Part shown: positions 17,602 to 26,757 of the stretch, piece after piece
Numbering within the stretch: the first letter of the stretch is position 1
Layout of the letters: every line of letters starts with the position of its first letter
Assembly (NCBI RefSeq): GCF_001458315.1
Contig: NZ_CYRX01000010.1
Coordinates: forward strand, 186,001-250,000
Direction of reading: 5' to 3'
DNA length: 64,000 nt
DNA from: Thalassobacter stenotrophicus
GTDB taxonomy: Bacteria; Pseudomonadota; Alphaproteobacteria; Rhodobacterales; Rhodobacteraceae
The notes under the pieces: model-generated
Databases searched by the model: none
What the model was told of the DNA's origin: nothing
Seen by the model: the letters and a program-made list of their open reading frames with translations, nothing else
Made by a program: the position numbers and the translations under genes

Positions 17602-19617
17602 ATGGACCTCAACGCCCTGCGCACCGCAAACCCCGGCCACTGGCGCCGCGCAACCGCCATTCGCGCGCTGACCCTTGATGCGGTGGCTGCCGCCAACTCG
17701 GGGCACTCCGGGATGCCCATGGGCATGGCCGACGTCGCCACGGTTTTGTTTGAGCGTCACATGAAGTTTGATGCCGCCAACCCTGCATGGCCCGACCGGG
17801 ACCGGTTTGTTTTGTCGGCAGGCCACGGCTCGATGCTGCTGTACTCGCTGCTGCACCTCACGGGCTACCCCGAGATGACGCTGGAGCAGATCAAGAACTT
17901 CCGCCAATTGGGCGCGATCACCGCGGGCCACCCCGAATACGGCCACGCCCCCGGTATCGAAACCACAACCGGCCCCTTGGGTCAGGGCATCGCCACCGCA
18001 GTTGGCATGGCCATCGCTGAAGAAATCCAGCGCGCGCGCTACACCAAAAAGATCGTTGATCACTATACATACGTGATCGCGGGCGACGGCTGCTTGATGG
18101 AGGGCGTCAGCCAAGAGGCCATCGGCCTTGCCGGTAAGCTGGAGCTGTCGCACCTGATCGTGCTATGGGATGACAACGGCATCACCATCGACGGCAAGGT
18201 CGAGATTTCGGACGTGACGGACCAAAAACAGCGTTTCTTGGCCTCCGGCTGGGATGTGTTGGAAGTTGACGGCCACGACCCCGAGGCAATTGATGCGGCC
18301 ATTGCCAAGGCAAAGACCGGCAAAAAGCCTACAATGATTGCCTGCAAAACCCACATCGCACTGGGTCACGCGGCGCAAGACACCTCCAAGGGTCACGGCG
18401 CGCTGACGAACGCTGAGCAACTGCTGGCCGCCAAAGCCGCCTACGGTTGGGACCACGGTGCCTTTGAAATCCCCGCCGATGTGAAATCCGAGTGGGAAGC
18501 CATTGGCGCCCGTGGCGCTGCCGAGCGTGCCGAATGGGAAGCCCGTCTGGCCGCCCTTGGTGCCAGCAAGCGCGCTGAATTTGAACGCGCTCTGGCCGGC
18601 GATGCGCCCAAGCGTCTGTCGGCCACGATCAAGCGCCTCAAGCGTGAAATCTCCGAAGGTCAGCCTTCAATGGCGACGCGCAAATCCTCTGAGACCGTGC
18701 TCAAGGCGATCAACCCGATCATGGCCGAAACCATCGGCGGATCAGCAGACTTGACGGGGTCCAACAACACGCTGACCGGTGACATGGGTGTGTTTGAGCC
18801 GGGCAACCGCAAAGGCCGCTACATCTATTACGGCATCCGTGAACACGGCATGGCCGCTGCGATGAACGGCATGGCTTTGCACGGTGGTGCAAGGGCTTAT
18901 GGTGGGACGTTCATGTGCTTTACCGACTATGCGCGCCCCGCGATGCGCCTGTCGGCCCTGATGGGTGTGCCCGCGACCTACGTCATGACGCACGACAGCA
19001 TCGGTCTGGGCGAAGACGGCCCAACGCACCAACCTGTTGAGCATCTGGCCATGATGCGCGCGACACCCAACTTCAACGTATTCCGCCCCGCAGACACCGT
19101 TGAAACCGCAGAAGCATGGGAATTGGCGCTAACGTCGAAATCCACGCCTGCGATGCTGTCGCTGACGCGCCAAAACGTGCCGACTTTGCGCACGACCCAC
19201 ACCAACAAGAACCAAGTCGCCCAAGGTGGCTACGTTCTGGCAGATGCTGAAGGCAAGCGCATGGCGATCCTTATGGCGACCGGCTCGGAAGTGGCCATCG
19301 CCATGGAAGCCCGTGACCTGCTGCAACAAGATGGCATCGGCACACGTGTGGTTTCCATGCCCTGCTGGGAGCTGTTTGAGGAAACGGACGAAGCCTACCG
19401 CCGCCGCGTCCTGCCCGGTGGCCCGGTGCGGGTTGCGGTTGAGGCCGGTATTCGCTTCGGCTGGGATCGTTGGTTGTTTGGTGAGCGCGGCAAGCGTGAG
19501 AAGTCCGGCTTTGTCGGGATGCACGATTTCGGTGCCTCCGCTCCGGCAGATGTTCTCTATGAGCATTTCGGCATCACGCCACAGGCGATCGCCGACAAGG
19601 TCAAATCCCTGCTCTAA
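17602..19617 (+). CDS. tkt: Transketolase
   Basis: 671 residues, starting [16 protein letters not shown] seven bases after AAGGA; the longer frame from 17473 is not supported. TPP-dependent transfer of two-carbon units in the pentose phosphate (and, if present, Calvin) pathway. The TPP motif [13 protein letters not shown] is near residues 162-174, His-rich active-site segments ([17 protein letters not shown]) are in the N-terminal domain and [12 protein letters not shown] in the pyrimidine domain. The neighbouring gap, pgk and fba genes make this a central carbon locus. A clear terminator follows. Confidence 0.97.
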   Translation: MDLNALRTANPGHWRRATAIRALTLDAVAAANSGHSGMPMGMADVATVLFERHMKFDAANPAWPDRDRFVLSAGHGSMLLYSLLHLTGYPEMTLEQIKNFRQLGAITAGHPEYGHAPGIETTTGPLGQGIATAVGMAIAEEIQRARYTKKIVDHYTYVIAGDGCLMEGVSQEAIGLAGKLELSHLIVLWDDNGITIDGKVEISDVTDQKQRFLASGWDVLEVDGHDPEAIDAAIAKAKTGKKPTMIACKTHIALGHAAQDTSKGHGALTNAEQLLAAKAAYGWDHGAFEIPADVKSEWEAIGARGAAERAEWEARLAALGASKRAEFERALAGDAPKRLSATIKRLKREISEGQPSMATRKSSETVLKAINPIMAETIGGSADLTGSNNTLTGDMGVFEPGNRKGRYIYYGIREHGMAAAMNGMALHGGARAYGGTFMCFTDYARPAMRLSALMGVPATYVMTHDSIGLGEDGPTHQPVEHLAMMRATPNFNVFRPADTVETAEAWELALTSKSTPAMLSLTRQNVPTLRTTHTNKNQVAQGGYVLADAEGKRMAILMATGSEVAIAMEARDLLQQDGIGTRVVSMPCWELFEETDEAYRRRVLPGGPVRVAVEAGIRFGWDRWLFGERGKREKSGFVGMHDFGASAPADVLYEHFGITPQAIADKVKSLL

Positions 19618-19624
19618 CAAATCA

Positions 19625-19653
19625 AAAGGCGCTCCAACGGGGCGCCTTTTTTC
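19625..19653 (+). terminator. Intrinsic terminator after tkt
   Basis: The stem AGGCGC/GCGCCT with flanking AAAA and TTTTTT begins eight bases after the tkt stop. Confidence 0.85.
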
Positions 19654-19778
19654 TACTGCGGTGTCCCTCACCCGCGCCAGCATTCCTGCGCCCTGATGCC
19701 TCAGGGTCCACTAAACCCCTTGCTCGAAATGGTTTTTTGCCGCCCCCTAGGGCTTTAGCCAAAACTTTGCGAGCAAAG

Positions 19779-20417
19779 ATGAAACACCTTATTTTACCGA
19801 CCGCCCTTGCCCTCTCCCTTTTTGCCGAGGGCGCAGAGGCCGGGACAATTACCTATACAGATACGTCTCACGGCGATCGCAGCACTGTTTCCGTACCGAG
19901 GTTCGATCCAGCATTGGGCTTCTTGACGATGGTCGAGTACCGCATGACGGGGCGGACATCTTCTATCGATGCAACGGACAATTATCCGCTCTCGGCCTCT
20001 GCGAGCGCGCGCGTGACAATAGATTTTCTAAGACAAACAAAAAGCGATAGCGACTACGCCTTTGAGGAATGCAGCTACGCGACCTACAGCAGTTCGTTTG
20101 GCTGGGAATGCCAATCTAATTTCCAAGCGTCTGCGTCAGCCTTTGCAGAGATTTCCGAAGTCCTAAGCCTCGAACAGGGGGACAACCTGCCCTTGCGTTT
20201 CAATGGTACCGACGTCCTGACCGGCACCGTAAATGGCTATTTCAACCGCCGTTTTGGTGGTATTTCCTCGACCCTCTCCATCACATACACGTTCGCCGAT
20301 GCACCGCCTGGTCCACTCCCTGCGGCCTATGCGGCCCTGCCTCTTCCGGCGTCTGCCCCATTGTTACTGGCGGGACTAGGGGGCATTGCCGTCCTGCGCA
20401 GACGAAAATCGAAATAA
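19779..20417 (+). CDS. Exported VPLPA-CTERM protein, choice-of-anchor E-like
   Basis: 212 residues starting MKHLILPTALALS. Signal peptide 1-21, cleaved near AEA-GTI. The body opens with a beta-rich segment (FDPALGFLTMVEYRMTG at 42-58) that resembles the choice-of-anchor E domain of sorted surface proteins; two cysteines (98 and 111) may form a disulfide. The C-terminus has the tripartite sorting signal: LPLPASA at 187-193, a hydrophobic helix 194-206 and an Arg/Lys tail RRRKSK. Such proteins are processed by exosortase (XrtD type for VPLPA) and attached at the cell surface or in exopolysaccharide. No exosortase gene is in the window. Confidence 0.82.
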   Translation: MKHLILPTALALSLFAEGAEAGTITYTDTSHGDRSTVSVPRFDPALGFLTMVEYRMTGRTSSIDATDNYPLSASASARVTIDFLRQTKSDSDYAFEECSYATYSSSFGWECQSNFQASASAFAEISEVLSLEQGDNLPLRFNGTDVLTGTVNGYFNRRFGGISSTLSITYTFADAPPGPLPAAYAALPLPASAPLLLAGLGGIAVLRRRKSK

Positions 20418-20440
20418 ATCTGGGACCGTAGCCTCACGAC

Positions 20441-20464
20441 CCGGGCGCGTGCTAGTGCGCCCGG
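20441..20464. terminator. GC-rich hairpin between convergent genes
   Basis: The perfect 8-bp stem CCGGGCGC/GCGCCCGG lies at the DUF808 gene's 3' end, 24 bases after the VPLPA-CTERM stop. No T tract, so termination here is a guess. Confidence 0.3.
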
Positions 20465-21381
20465 CCCATCAGGGTCAGGGCTTTTTCCACCAAGGGGATC
20501 AGCGCGAACCCAAGGATGATGCCCAGCACGCCATCCATAATCGCCTTTGCGGTCCATTCGATCCCGCCGCTGCCTGCGGCGACCGCGTGGGCTGCGTCAT
20601 CGATCAGGTGTTCGGGCGCGTGCCAGCCCATCTCGGCCCATGCGTGCACGATGATCGAGCCGCCGACCCAAAGCATCGCCGCCGTGCCAACCACCAGCAG
20701 CAGCTTCATAAACGTAGGCATACCCTTCACGATCCCACGCCCAATGGCGGCTGAAACACCGCCGCGCGCGGACATGTGCAGCCCGACATCATCCGCCTTT
20801 ACGATGATCGCAACCGCGCCATAAACCAACGCCGTGATCCCGATGGCCACGACCACCAATGCCGCCCCTTTGAACACAAGGCCCGCCTCCGCAGGCAAAG
20901 CCGACAGCGCGATGGTCATGATTTCGGCCGAAAGGATAAAGTCTGTCTTGATCGCGCCCTTCACCTTCTGCTCTTCGAGGTGCGCAGGGTCGCCTTTGAC
21001 CCCTTTGGCGTCCAGATCAACGTGCCCCGGCCGAAGCCATTTCAGGATTTTCTCCGCCCCCTCAAAACACAAATACGCCCCACCCAGCATCAACAAGGGC
21101 GCGATCAGCCAAGGCGCGAATACCGACAAAAGCAGCGCCGCAGGTGTCAGGATCAACAGCTTGTTCAAGATCGAGCCGCGCGCGATTTTCCACACGATGG
21201 GCAATTCCCGCTCCGCCGAGAAACCGGTCACGTATTTCGGGGTCACGGCCGCGTCGTCTATCACAGCCCCCGCCGCCTTGGCCCCGGCTTTGCTTGCTTG
21301 TGCGATGACATCATCCACCGAGGCCGCTGCGATCTTTGCAATCCCAGCCACATCATCCAATAGCGCCAAAAGGCCCGACAT
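20452..21381 (-). CDS. DUF808 family inner-membrane protein
   Basis: 309 residues starting MSGLLALLDDVAGIAKIAA. The opening plus VDDVIAQASKAGAKAAGAVIDDAAVTPKYV-type N-terminal segment (shown in part: ASKAGAKAAGAVIDDA) and four to six hydrophobic segments are typical of the DUF808 (YedI-like) family. The central motif KGDPAHLEEQKVKGAIKTDF, with acidic and Lys residues between helices, is the family's best conserved part. Function is not established; transport has been suggested because of the topology. It is a single gene convergent with the VPLPA-CTERM gene and divergent from gap. Confidence 0.85.
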   Translation of the reverse strand: MSGLLALLDDVAGIAKIAAASVDDVIAQASKAGAKAAGAVIDDAAVTPKYVTGFSAERELPIVWKIARGSILNKLLILTPAALLLSVFAPWLIAPLLMLGGAYLCFEGAEKILKWLRPGHVDLDAKGVKGDPAHLEEQKVKGAIKTDFILSAEIMTIALSALPAEAGLVFKGAALVVVAIGITALVYGAVAIIVKADDVGLHMSARGGVSAAIGRGIVKGMPTFMKLLLVVGTAAMLWVGGSIIVHAWAEMGWHAPEHLIDDAAHAVAAGSGGIEWTAKAIMDGVLGIILGFALIPLVEKALTLMGRAH

Positions 21382-21490
21382 GTGCGAATCCCCCTTCAAG
21401 GTTACCGCAGGGTAACGCACGAAATTCCTTACGCAATCCGCACTGGTTAACCACGACTTCCGCACAGTGCCGCCATGATAGCGATATCAG

Positions 21491-21521
21491 TTTCCGCTAA
21501 CGGCAACATTTACCGCTAACA
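21491..21521. promoter_or_regulatory. Two operator-like repeats before gap1
   Basis: CCGCTAAC occurs at 21494-21501 and 21513-21520, 19 bases apart. On the minus strand these read GTTAGCGG, matching half of the site TGTTAGCGCTACCA found before gap2 and the sites before fba. Likely binding site of a LacI-family regulator. Confidence 0.45.
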
Positions 21522-21622
21522 CACGAAAACTGCGACCGTTTCACCCTTTGTCAAAGCCGCTTGCTCCCGTATATCGGACCCAACGGGCACGGGGCTTGCA
21601 CCGCTAAGAATTGGAGCGAAAG

Positions 21623-22621
21623 ATGACCATCACTGTCGGGATCAACGGATTTGGACGCATCGGACGGTGCACGCTGTCGCACATCATTGAATCGGGGCGC
21701 AATGACATCGCCGTGGTCAAGATGAACGCAACCGGGCCGATCGAAACCAATGCGCACCTGCTGAAATACGACAGTGTTCATGGCCGTTTCGCCGGCGACA
21801 TCCGGGTTGAGGGCAACACGATGGATCTGGGCCGTGGCCCGATTGAGGTGATGTCGACATACGACCCGACCGAACTGGACTGGTCCGGTGTCGATGTTGT
21901 GTTGGAGTGCTCCGGCCAGTTCAACGCCCGCGACAAAGCCGCCGTCCACATGAACCACGGCGCCAAGCGCGTTCTGGTTTCCGCCCCCGCCACAAACGCC
22001 GACAAAACCATCGTTTACGGTGTGAACCACCGCGAATTGGATGGCTCGCATCACGTCGTGTCGAACGCGTCTTGCACCACCAACTGCCTCGCGCCCTTGG
22101 CAAAGGTCCTCAATGACGCCATCGGCATCGAAAGCGGCATCATGACGACCGTGCACTCCTACACCGGGGACCAGCCCACGCTGGACCGCCGCCACAAGGA
22201 CCTGTACCGCGCCCGCGCAGCCGCCATGGCGATGATCCCAACCTCGACAGGTGCGGCCAAGGCCATCGGCGAAGTCATCCCGGCTCTGAACGGCAAACTG
22301 GACGGCACCGCATTGCGCGTGCCAACGCCAAACGTCTCGGCCGTCGATCTGACCTTTGTCGCCTCCAAGGACGTGACTGTTGCAGACGTTAACGCAGTCG
22401 TTGCTGAGGCCGCAGCCGGTCACATGGGCCACGTGCTGTCCTATGACCCCGAGCCCAAGGTCTCGATCGACTTCAATCACACGACACATTCGTCGATCTT
22501 CGCCCCCGACCAGACCAAGGTCATCGGCCGCCAAGTCCGCGTGCTGGCGTGGTACGACAATGAGTGGGGCTTTTCGTGCCGGATGGCCGATGTCGCCACC
22601 GCGATGGGCCGCCTGATCTAA
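21623..22621 (+). CDS. gap: Glyceraldehyde-3-phosphate dehydrogenase, copy 1 (likely not strictly NAD-specific)
   Basis: 332 residues from the ATG after GGAGCGAAAG. Converts glyceraldehyde 3-phosphate to 1,3-bisphosphoglycerate or the reverse. The Rossmann motif INGFGRIGR is at 7-15, catalytic Cys151 in [10 protein letters not shown], with the histidine in VHSYTGDQ. The residue that normally selects NAD, Asp after Asn35, is Ala36 here (MNATG); the second copy has Asp36. Loss of this Asp is known in NADP-using GapB-type enzymes, so this copy may prefer NADPH and serve gluconeogenesis or carbon fixation. A terminator follows. Confidence 0.93.
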   Translation: MTITVGINGFGRIGRCTLSHIIESGRNDIAVVKMNATGPIETNAHLLKYDSVHGRFAGDIRVEGNTMDLGRGPIEVMSTYDPTELDWSGVDVVLECSGQFNARDKAAVHMNHGAKRVLVSAPATNADKTIVYGVNHRELDGSHHVVSNASCTTNCLAPLAKVLNDAIGIESGIMTTVHSYTGDQPTLDRRHKDLYRARAAAMAMIPTSTGAAKAIGEVIPALNGKLDGTALRVPTPNVSAVDLTFVASKDVTVADVNAVVAEAAAGHMGHVLSYDPEPKVSIDFNHTTHSSIFAPDQTKVIGRQVRVLAWYDNEWGFSCRMADVATAMGRLI

Positions 22622-22645
22622 ACTATCGCCCCCATCTGATATTCC

Positions 22646-22673
22646 AAAGCCCCGCCTTAACAGGCGGGGTTTT
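22646..22673 (+). terminator. Intrinsic terminator after gap1
   Basis: The 7-bp stem CCCCGCC/GGCGGGG with loop TTAACA is followed by TTTT, 25 bases after the stop. Confidence 0.85.
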
Positions 22674-22743
22674 GCGTTATGCCCTGCCCCTGCACGACAC
22701 ATGCACGCTTTCCCCCGCATCCCCGCTCTGGCAAGCTGCAGCC

Positions 22744-22887
22744 ATGTCCAACCGCTTTGCCTTTGTTTTCTTCGCCCTGATCTGTGGCTCGCTGGCGTTC
22801 GACTGGCTCAATAACGAAGCCCTGGTGATTATCTTCCTCGGCCAACGGCTCTTGGATCTGATCGCGTGGATTGCATTCTGGCGGTAA
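22744..22887 (+). CDS. 47-residue hydrophobic protein of unknown function
   Basis: Starts MSNRFAFVFFALICGS and ends AWIAFWR. One membrane helix (5-20) is followed by a polar stretch with DWLNNEA and a second hydrophobic segment (26-45). No family is recognised. It lies between two gap genes with its own promoter region, after a terminator. Codon use (GCC, CTG, ATC rich) fits a coding sequence, and the reading frame is open to the start. It may be a small inner-membrane protein. Short length limits confidence. Confidence 0.55.
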   Translation: MSNRFAFVFFALICGSLAFDWLNNEALVIIFLGQRLLDLIAWIAFWR

Positions 22888-22930
22888 ACAGCCAGCCCAA
22901 ACACCCAGACTTGCGCGCTCGGTCCCAACA

Positions 22931-22944
22931 TGTTAGCGCTACCA
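22931..22944. promoter_or_regulatory. LacI-family-like operator before gap2
   Basis: TGTTAGCGCTACCA is palindromic at 6 of 7 position pairs and centred on the GCGC typical of LacI/GalR-family sites, 34 bases before the gap2 ATG. Related sites precede gap1 and fba. Confidence 0.5.
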
Positions 22945-22977
22945 TAAATTAGCAATAGACCAGAACGGAGACCGGTT

Positions 22978-23982
22978 ATGACCGTGCGCGTGGCAATCAA
23001 CGGCTTTGGCCGCATCGGACGCAATGTATTGCGAGCATTGGTGGAACAGGGGCGCACCGACCTAGAGGTCGTCGCCATTAACGACCTTGGACCCGTGGAA
23101 ACGAACGCACACTTGTTGCGGTTCGACTCGATCCATGGCCGCTTTCCGGGGACAGTCACAACCACCGACAGCACGATTGACGTAGGCCGCGGTCCGATTA
23201 AGGTCACGGCCATCCGCAACCCCGCCGACCTGCCATGGGGCGATGTTGACATCGTGCTGGAATGCACCGGTATCTTCACCTCCCGCGAGGCATGCCAAGC
23301 GCACCTCGACACCGGCGCGCGTCGTGTTCTGATCTCAGCCCCCGGCAAAGATACGGATAAAACAATCGTCTACGGCGTGAACCACGGCACCCTGACGGAC
23401 CAAGACATCATGGTGTCAAACGCGTCCTGCACCACAAACTGCCTCGCCCCCGTGGCGCATGTGCTGCACCAATCCATCGGGATCAAACGCGGCTTCATGA
23501 CCACGATCCACAGCTACACCGGCGATCAACCAACGCTCGACACCATGCACTCGGATCTTTACCGCGCACGCGCCGCGGCCATGTCGATGATCCCCACCTC
23601 CACCGGTGCCGCCCGCGCAGTGGGCCTTGTTCTGCCTGAACTCGCTGGCAAACTCGACGGCGTCGCAATCCGCGTCCCAACGCCCAATGTCTCTGCGGTT
23701 GATCTGACGTTCGAAGCGAGCCGGGACACTTCGGTTGAGGAAATCAACGCAGCCCTCACTGCCGCCGCGGCAAACGGCCCCCTCAAAGGCATCCTTGCCG
23801 CCACCGACGACAAACTCGTGTCGATGGACTTCAACCACGATCCGCACTCCTCCATCTTCGCCACCGACCAGACCAAGGTCATGGACGGCACAATGGTCCG
23901 CATCCTCAGCTGGTATGACAACGAATGGGGCTTCTCAAACAGGATGCTCGATACCGCTGCGGCCATGGGAAAACTGCTCTAA
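22978..23982 (+). CDS. gap: Glyceraldehyde-3-phosphate dehydrogenase, copy 2
   Basis: 334 residues after a GGAGA ribosome site. It aligns without gaps to copy 1 over the first 200 residues. INGFGRIGR is at 7-15, Cys151 in [10 protein letters not shown], and Asn35-Asp36 (INDLG) retains the Asp that binds the NAD ribose, so NAD specificity is likely. The segment around 187-192 reads TLDTMH, not the Leu-Pro of strictly NAD-dependent enzymes, so some flexibility cannot be excluded. It precedes pgk by 120 bases, separated by a weak hairpin and a copy of the intergenic element. Confidence 0.95.
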   Translation: MTVRVAINGFGRIGRNVLRALVEQGRTDLEVVAINDLGPVETNAHLLRFDSIHGRFPGTVTTTDSTIDVGRGPIKVTAIRNPADLPWGDVDIVLECTGIFTSREACQAHLDTGARRVLISAPGKDTDKTIVYGVNHGTLTDQDIMVSNASCTTNCLAPVAHVLHQSIGIKRGFMTTIHSYTGDQPTLDTMHSDLYRARAAAMSMIPTSTGAARAVGLVLPELAGKLDGVAIRVPTPNVSAVDLTFEASRDTSVEEINAALTAAAANGPLKGILAATDDKLVSMDFNHDPHSSIFATDQTKVMDGTMVRILSWYDNEWGFSNRMLDTAAAMGKLL

Positions 23983-24010
23983 CGGCCCGACCGCGCAAAA
24001 AGAAATGGCA

Positions 24011-24030
24011 AAGGGGCAAATCGCCCCCTT
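24011..24030 (+). terminator. Weak hairpin between gap2 and pgk
   Basis: AAGGGGC/GCCCCCTT pair with one bulged C and a 5-base loop. No long T tract, so probably partial attenuation at most. Confidence 0.35.
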
Positions 24031-24034
24031 GCTC

Positions 24035-24060
24035 CTCCTTTGTTCCAAAAATACTCATCC
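24035..24060 (+). repeat. Copy C of the short dispersed intergenic element
   Basis: CTCCTTTGTTCCAAAAATAC followed by TCATCC. It differs from copy D (48214-48239) at two bases over 26. Confidence 0.6.
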
Positions 24061-24102
24061 ACCAGACGCAACTGGCGGCAACAGAACTGGCGGAGACCCC
24101 TG

Positions 24103-25281
24103 ATGAGCTGGAAAACACTCGACGACATGGATTTGGCGGGCAAACTCGTCTTGACCCGCGTGGATATCAACGTGCCGATGGAAAACGGACGCGTCACCGA
24201 CGACACCCGTATTCAACGTATCCTGCCCACTTTGCGCGATATTCTCGCCGCTGGGGGCCGTCCCGTGATGCTCGCGCATTTTGGTCGCCCCAAGGGCAAG
24301 CCCAATCCCGACATGTCGCTGCGCCTTGTCGCCCCCGCGCTTGAGGCCGCTTTGGGCCAGCCCATCACATTCTTTGAGAAACCTGCCCGCGCCGATCTTG
24401 ATGCGTTGCCAGAGGGGGCCGTTGCCCTGATCGAAAACACGCGCTTTTCCCCGCAAGAAACCGAGAACGCTCCCGAAATGGCCGCATTTCTGGCCTCGCT
24501 GGGTGATGTCTATTGCAACGATGCCTTCTCAGCCGCGCACCGTGCCCATGCATCTACCGAAGGGGTGGCCAAGCTGCTCCCCTCCTGTGCAGGGCGCTTG
24601 ATGCAGGCCGAACTCAGCGCACTTGAGGCTGCTTTGGGCGCGCCCAAACGCCCGGTCACGGCCGTGGTTGGCGGGGCCAAGGTCTCGACCAAGCTCGAGC
24701 TGCTGGGCAACCTTGTGCACCGGGTCGACACGCTCGTGATCGGCGGCGGGATGGCCAACACATTTCTAGCCGCCCAAGGCATCGACGTCGGTAAATCCCT
24801 CGCAGAGCATGAGATGACCGACACCGCCATCCAAATCCTCGAAACGGCGCGCGTTGCGGGATGCCGCATCCTGCTGCCCTCGGACGTGGTTGTGGCACGC
24901 GCGTTTGAGGCCCACGCCGAGTGCGAGGTCGTGCCCGCCGACGCATGCCCTGCCGACGCCATGATCCTAGATGCGGGCCCCGACGCGACCGCACAGATCG
25001 TCGCCGCCTTTGAGGCATCCAAGACCTTGATCTGGAACGGCCCGCTCGGTGCCTTCGAAATCCCCCCCTTTGACACCGCGACCAACGCCGCGGCCCAAGC
25101 CGCCGCCCGCTTGACCCGTGAGGGTCGGCTGATTTCCGTGGCCGGCGGTGGCGATACCGTTGCCGCCCTCAATACCTCAGGCGCGGGTACGGACTTTACC
25201 TACATCTCAACCGCCGGTGGCGCCTTCCTTGAATGGATGGAGGGCAAAACCCTGCCCGGTGTTGCGGCTTTGCAGGGCTGA
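24103..25281 (+). CDS. pgk: Phosphoglycerate kinase
   Basis: 392 residues starting [20 protein letters not shown]; the frame upstream is read-through from the intergenic element. Transfers the phosphate of 1,3-bisphosphoglycerate to ADP or the reverse. The signature [12 protein letters not shown], with the substrate-binding DxNVP, is at about 15-26; [19 protein letters not shown]-type loop ([15 protein letters not shown]), the hinge [12 protein letters not shown] and the C-terminal GGGDTVAAL phosphate loop are all intact. It follows gap2 and precedes fba by 84 bases, forming a glycolysis/gluconeogenesis group. Confidence 0.96.
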   Translation: MSWKTLDDMDLAGKLVLTRVDINVPMENGRVTDDTRIQRILPTLRDILAAGGRPVMLAHFGRPKGKPNPDMSLRLVAPALEAALGQPITFFEKPARADLDALPEGAVALIENTRFSPQETENAPEMAAFLASLGDVYCNDAFSAAHRAHASTEGVAKLLPSCAGRLMQAELSALEAALGAPKRPVTAVVGGAKVSTKLELLGNLVHRVDTLVIGGGMANTFLAAQGIDVGKSLAEHEMTDTAIQILETARVAGCRILLPSDVVVARAFEAHAECEVVPADACPADAMILDAGPDATAQIVAAFEASKTLIWNGPLGAFEIPPFDTATNAAAQAAARLTREGRLISVAGGGDTVAALNTSGAGTDFTYISTAGGAFLEWMEGKTLPGVAALQG

Positions 25282-25289
25282 TGCGCCAC

Positions 25290-25351
25290 CGTTAGCGCGA
25301 TCATAATTGCGGTCCCTTTCTGAGGCAGCTAAGCCGGTGTTAACGCATTCA
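25290..25351. promoter_or_regulatory. Two operator-like sites before fba
   Basis: CGTTAGCGCGATCA at 25290-25303 matches the gap2 site at 11 of 14 positions, and TGTTAACGCATTCA at 25338-25351 at 10 of 14. The second ends 14 bases before the fba ATG, so binding there would block translation-proximal transcription. Confidence 0.4.
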
Positions 25352-25365
25352 GAAAGGCCGCTTCC

Positions 25366-26256
25366 ATGAACGAGACACAAGCCAACCAAGTCCGGACAGG
25401 CAAAGGATTTATTGCCGCCCTCGACCAATCTGGCGGCTCAACGCCCAAGGCCCTGCGCCTCTATGGCATCGAAGAGGACGCCTATTCCGGCGAGGCCGAG
25501 ATGTTCGACCTGATCCACGCTATGCGCGCGCGCATCGTGGATGCACCTGCGTTCTCTGGCGACAAGGTCGTTGGCGCGATCCTGTTTGAAATGACCATGG
25601 ACCGCGACATGGGCGGCAAGCCCAGCCCCGCCGCCCTGTGGGAAGACAACGGCGTTGTGCCCTTCCTCAAGATCGACAAGGGCCTCGCGGATGAAGCGGA
25701 CGGCGCGCAAATGCTCAAGCCGATGCCCGATCTGGACGCGCTTTTGACCCGCGCCGTGGCCAAGGGGATCTTTGGCACCAAGGAACGTTCGGTCATTCAC
25801 GCAGCCAACCCCGTCGGCATCGCCGCCGTTGTGGCCCAACAGTTCGACGTCGCACGCCAGGTTTTGGCCCACGGCCTGATCCCGATCATTGAGCCTGAGG
25901 TCACGATCTCCATCGCGGATAAAGCCGCCGCCGAGGATATCTTGCTGGCGGAAATCGCCAAGCACCTCGACGCAGTGCCCGCGGGCCAAGAGGTTATGCT
26001 GAAACTAACCTTGCCCGAAAAAGCGAACCTGTATCAGCCCTTGGTCGATCACCCCGCCGTCATGCGTGTTGTGGCCCTTTCGGGCGGCTATTCCCGCGAG
26101 GAAGCCAACACACGCCTGTCGCAGAACACGGGCGTCATCGCCTCGTTCTCTCGGGCGTTGACCGAAGGGCTGTCGGCGCAGCAATCCGACGAAGCCTTTA
26201 ACAGCACGATCGCTGCCACAATCGACAGCATCTACGCGGCCTCTGTCGCGGGCTAA
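25366..26256 (+). CDS. Fructose-bisphosphate aldolase, class I
   Basis: 296 residues, the usual size of the short bacterial class I aldolases. Forms a Schiff base with its substrate and needs no metal. The likely Schiff-base lysine is Lys213 in VMLKLTLP; the opening GFIAALDQSGGSTPKAL (14-30) carries the phosphate-site residues, and EPEVTI at 176-181 the acid/base region. Glycine-rich ALSGGYSREEA binds the second phosphate. Ribosome site AAGG. Sites matching the gap operators lie upstream. It is separated from ftsB by a hairpin. Confidence 0.93.
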   Translation: MNETQANQVRTGKGFIAALDQSGGSTPKALRLYGIEEDAYSGEAEMFDLIHAMRARIVDAPAFSGDKVVGAILFEMTMDRDMGGKPSPAALWEDNGVVPFLKIDKGLADEADGAQMLKPMPDLDALLTRAVAKGIFGTKERSVIHAANPVGIAAVVAQQFDVARQVLAHGLIPIIEPEVTISIADKAAAEDILLAEIAKHLDAVPAGQEVMLKLTLPEKANLYQPLVDHPAVMRVVALSGGYSREEANTRLSQNTGVIASFSRALTEGLSAQQSDEAFNSTIAATIDSIYAASVAG

Positions 26257-26285
26257 GCCCGCCTAGCCGCAGCAAATACTGGCCA

Positions 26286-26307
26286 CGGGGGATTCCCAAA
26301 TCCCCCG
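26286..26307 (+). terminator. Hairpin after fba
   Basis: The perfect 9-bp stem CGGGGGATT/AATCCCCCG with loop CCCA begins 30 bases after the fba stop. It has no T tract. The strand TTCCCAAATCCCCCGGG also resembles the core of the dispersed intergenic element. Confidence 0.45.
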
Positions 26308-26362
26308 GGCTCTGCCATACTGCCCCAAAGGCCCATCCAGAGGCCGCACTTCGAGGCGCACC

Positions 26363-26665
26363 ATGGCACGACCCCACCGAACCCGGTCCTTGTTTTCGTT
26401 GTTCTTCATCGTTGGCGTTCTCACGCTTGCGGGGTACTTTACCTTTGCGGCGGTACAGGGCGAATACGGCCTGTTTGAACGGATCGAGCTAGAGGCGCAG
26501 CGCAGCGAGTTGCAGCAGGAATACGACCAGCTTGAAGCCGATGTCGTTGCCATGGAAAACCTGACCAAGCGAATGTCCGACGAATACCTCGACGTGGATC
26601 TGCTGGACGAACGTGCCCGCAAGGTGCTGGGCCTCGTGCGCGCAGATGAGATCGTCATCCAATAA
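26363..26665 (+). CDS. FtsB/DivIC-type septum formation initiator
   Basis: 100 residues. A short cytoplasmic N-terminus (RPHRTR) is followed by one membrane helix (about 11-31) and a periplasmic coiled coil (about 38-75, EAQRSELQQEYDQLEADVVAMENL). The end LDVDLLDERARKVLGLVRADEIVI matches the conserved tail of the FtsB/DivIC family, where the helix contacts FtsL and FtsQ in the divisome. In many alphaproteobacteria this gene precedes pdhA, as here. Assigned by topology and tail motif. Confidence 0.88.
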   Translation: MARPHRTRSLFSLFFIVGVLTLAGYFTFAAVQGEYGLFERIELEAQRSELQQEYDQLEADVVAMENLTKRMSDEYLDVDLLDERARKVLGLVRADEIVIQ

Positions 26666-26757
26666 AACCACCCTCTGAGCGCCGTTTACGCGGGTTTCCG
26701 AGCAGATTGTCGCGGCATTAACTGTGCTGTAGACAGCCGCGCCGTTGCCGATTACAA

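Noticed and set aside
21551-22720. 389-residue minus-strand frame
   Set aside because: Antisense to gap1 and crosses its terminator.
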